64,000 bases of DNA from Ornatilinea sp. (GTDB lineage: Bacteria; Chloroflexota; Anaerolineae; Anaerolineales; Anaerolineaceae): assembly GCA_018433975.1 (NCBI GenBank), contig JAHDQE010000029.1:45519-109518 (forward strand). The letters run 5' to 3'. The notes beneath the pieces are model-generated. The model was given only the letters and a program-made list of their open reading frames with translations. It did no database searches and had not been told where the DNA came from. Position 1 is the first letter of the stretch; the number at the start of each line of letters is the position of its first letter. A program made the translations under genes and the position numbers. This document shows, piece by piece, positions 63,861-64,000 of this stretch.

Positions 63861-64000
63861 CTAACCATTATCTCCCCGGACACAATATGTCAACATGGTC
63901 TTAATCTGAGGCAAAGAACTGGTCTTTACAAACTCCTCATCCTTCAGCATCCGTCCCGCTTCTTCAGGATGGTATGCGTAATCACACCAGCAGTCCTTGC
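63861..64000 (-). pseudogene. Second DUF6508 copy, C-terminally truncated (5' end outside window)
   Basis: Positions 63871-64000 equal the interior of the DUF6508 gene. After codon GGA the frame runs into unrelated sequence and stops at TAG (63861-63863), losing about the last 35 residues including the FCDGHW block. It lies 80 nt upstream of the 806-residue nuclease-like gene on the same strand. Confidence 0.85.
63871..64000. repeat. Direct repeat, right copy (runs to window edge)
   Basis: Identical to 59821-59950. The unit length between copies is 4,050 bp. Confidence 0.95.

Noticed and set aside
1..64000. CRISPR array, rRNA or tRNA genes
   Set aside because: No regularly spaced short repeats and no rRNA- or tRNA-like stretches were seen on either strand by reading; a dedicated tRNA/rRNA scan was not possible.

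Overview
The window looks like a chromosome segment of a Chloroflexota bacterium, probably class Anaerolineae. This is an inference: the core genes are moderately GC-rich and monoderm-like (lipoproteins, RCK/KimA-type K+ uptake, very large MalT-LuxR regulators, FmdE, DUF6159, YidC without a large periplasmic domain). No 16S rRNA or tRNA gene was seen to settle it.

Layout. 1-1.7 kb: the 5' part of an anti-sigma factor and its ECF sigma factor. 1.8-4.4 kb: an AT-rich, Firmicute-like island made of an IS200 transposase remnant, undecaprenyl-diphosphatase, a broken ABC-2 permease and a membrane-bound XRE regulator. It resembles a decayed bacitracin-resistance (bcrR-bcrAB-bcrD) locus. 4.4-8.2 kb: the rpmH-rnpA-yidD-(beta-propeller lipoprotein)-yidC-khpB operon, read leftward from a near-consensus promoter. 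8.2-11.6 kb: K+ uptake (KimA-like permease plus two RCK proteins). 11.8-25.5 kb: mixed housekeeping genes, including lactate dehydrogenase, MtaB, a TPR protein, nitroreductase, ProC, an rRNA-type methyltransferase, a PatB-type lyase, a DUF1028 hydrolase, and a trypsin-like protease followed by a free copy of its own N-terminal domain.

25.7-39.9 kb is a compact purine cluster: purB, purL (with tandem PurS-like N-terminus), purQ, purC, class II purE, purF, a purD-purM fusion, purN, purH and guaB. Together they cover every step from PRPP to IMP and on to XMP. Four overlaps (purL/purQ, purC/purE, purDM/purN, purN/purH) point to translational coupling. Sequence-supported promoters lie before purB and purL, and a strong terminator follows guaB.

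40-53.4 kb: a zinc-ribbon protein, DUF2785 and comM, then an accessory zone. Three AT-rich or signalling genes (coiled-coil membrane protein, PD-(D/E)XK-like protein, SpoIIE-type phosphatase) alternate with decayed fragments of the 3' part of comM. 53.5-57.2 kb: a radical SAM, acyltransferase-like and permease cluster. 57.5-59.4 kb: rhodanese, TauE/SafE and FmdE genes, suggesting sulfur handling.

59.7-64 kb: a DUF6508 gene, a dead IS4-type transposase and an 806-residue PD-(D/E)XK protein. At least 130 bp of the DUF6508 gene is repeated exactly at the window's right edge, which implies a roughly 4.05-kb tandem duplication, an element insertion or an assembly artefact. Three genes (comM, the TPR gene and the MalT-like gene) lack a Shine-Dalgarno sequence and carry a -10 box ending exactly 6 nt before ATG, as expected for leaderless mRNAs.
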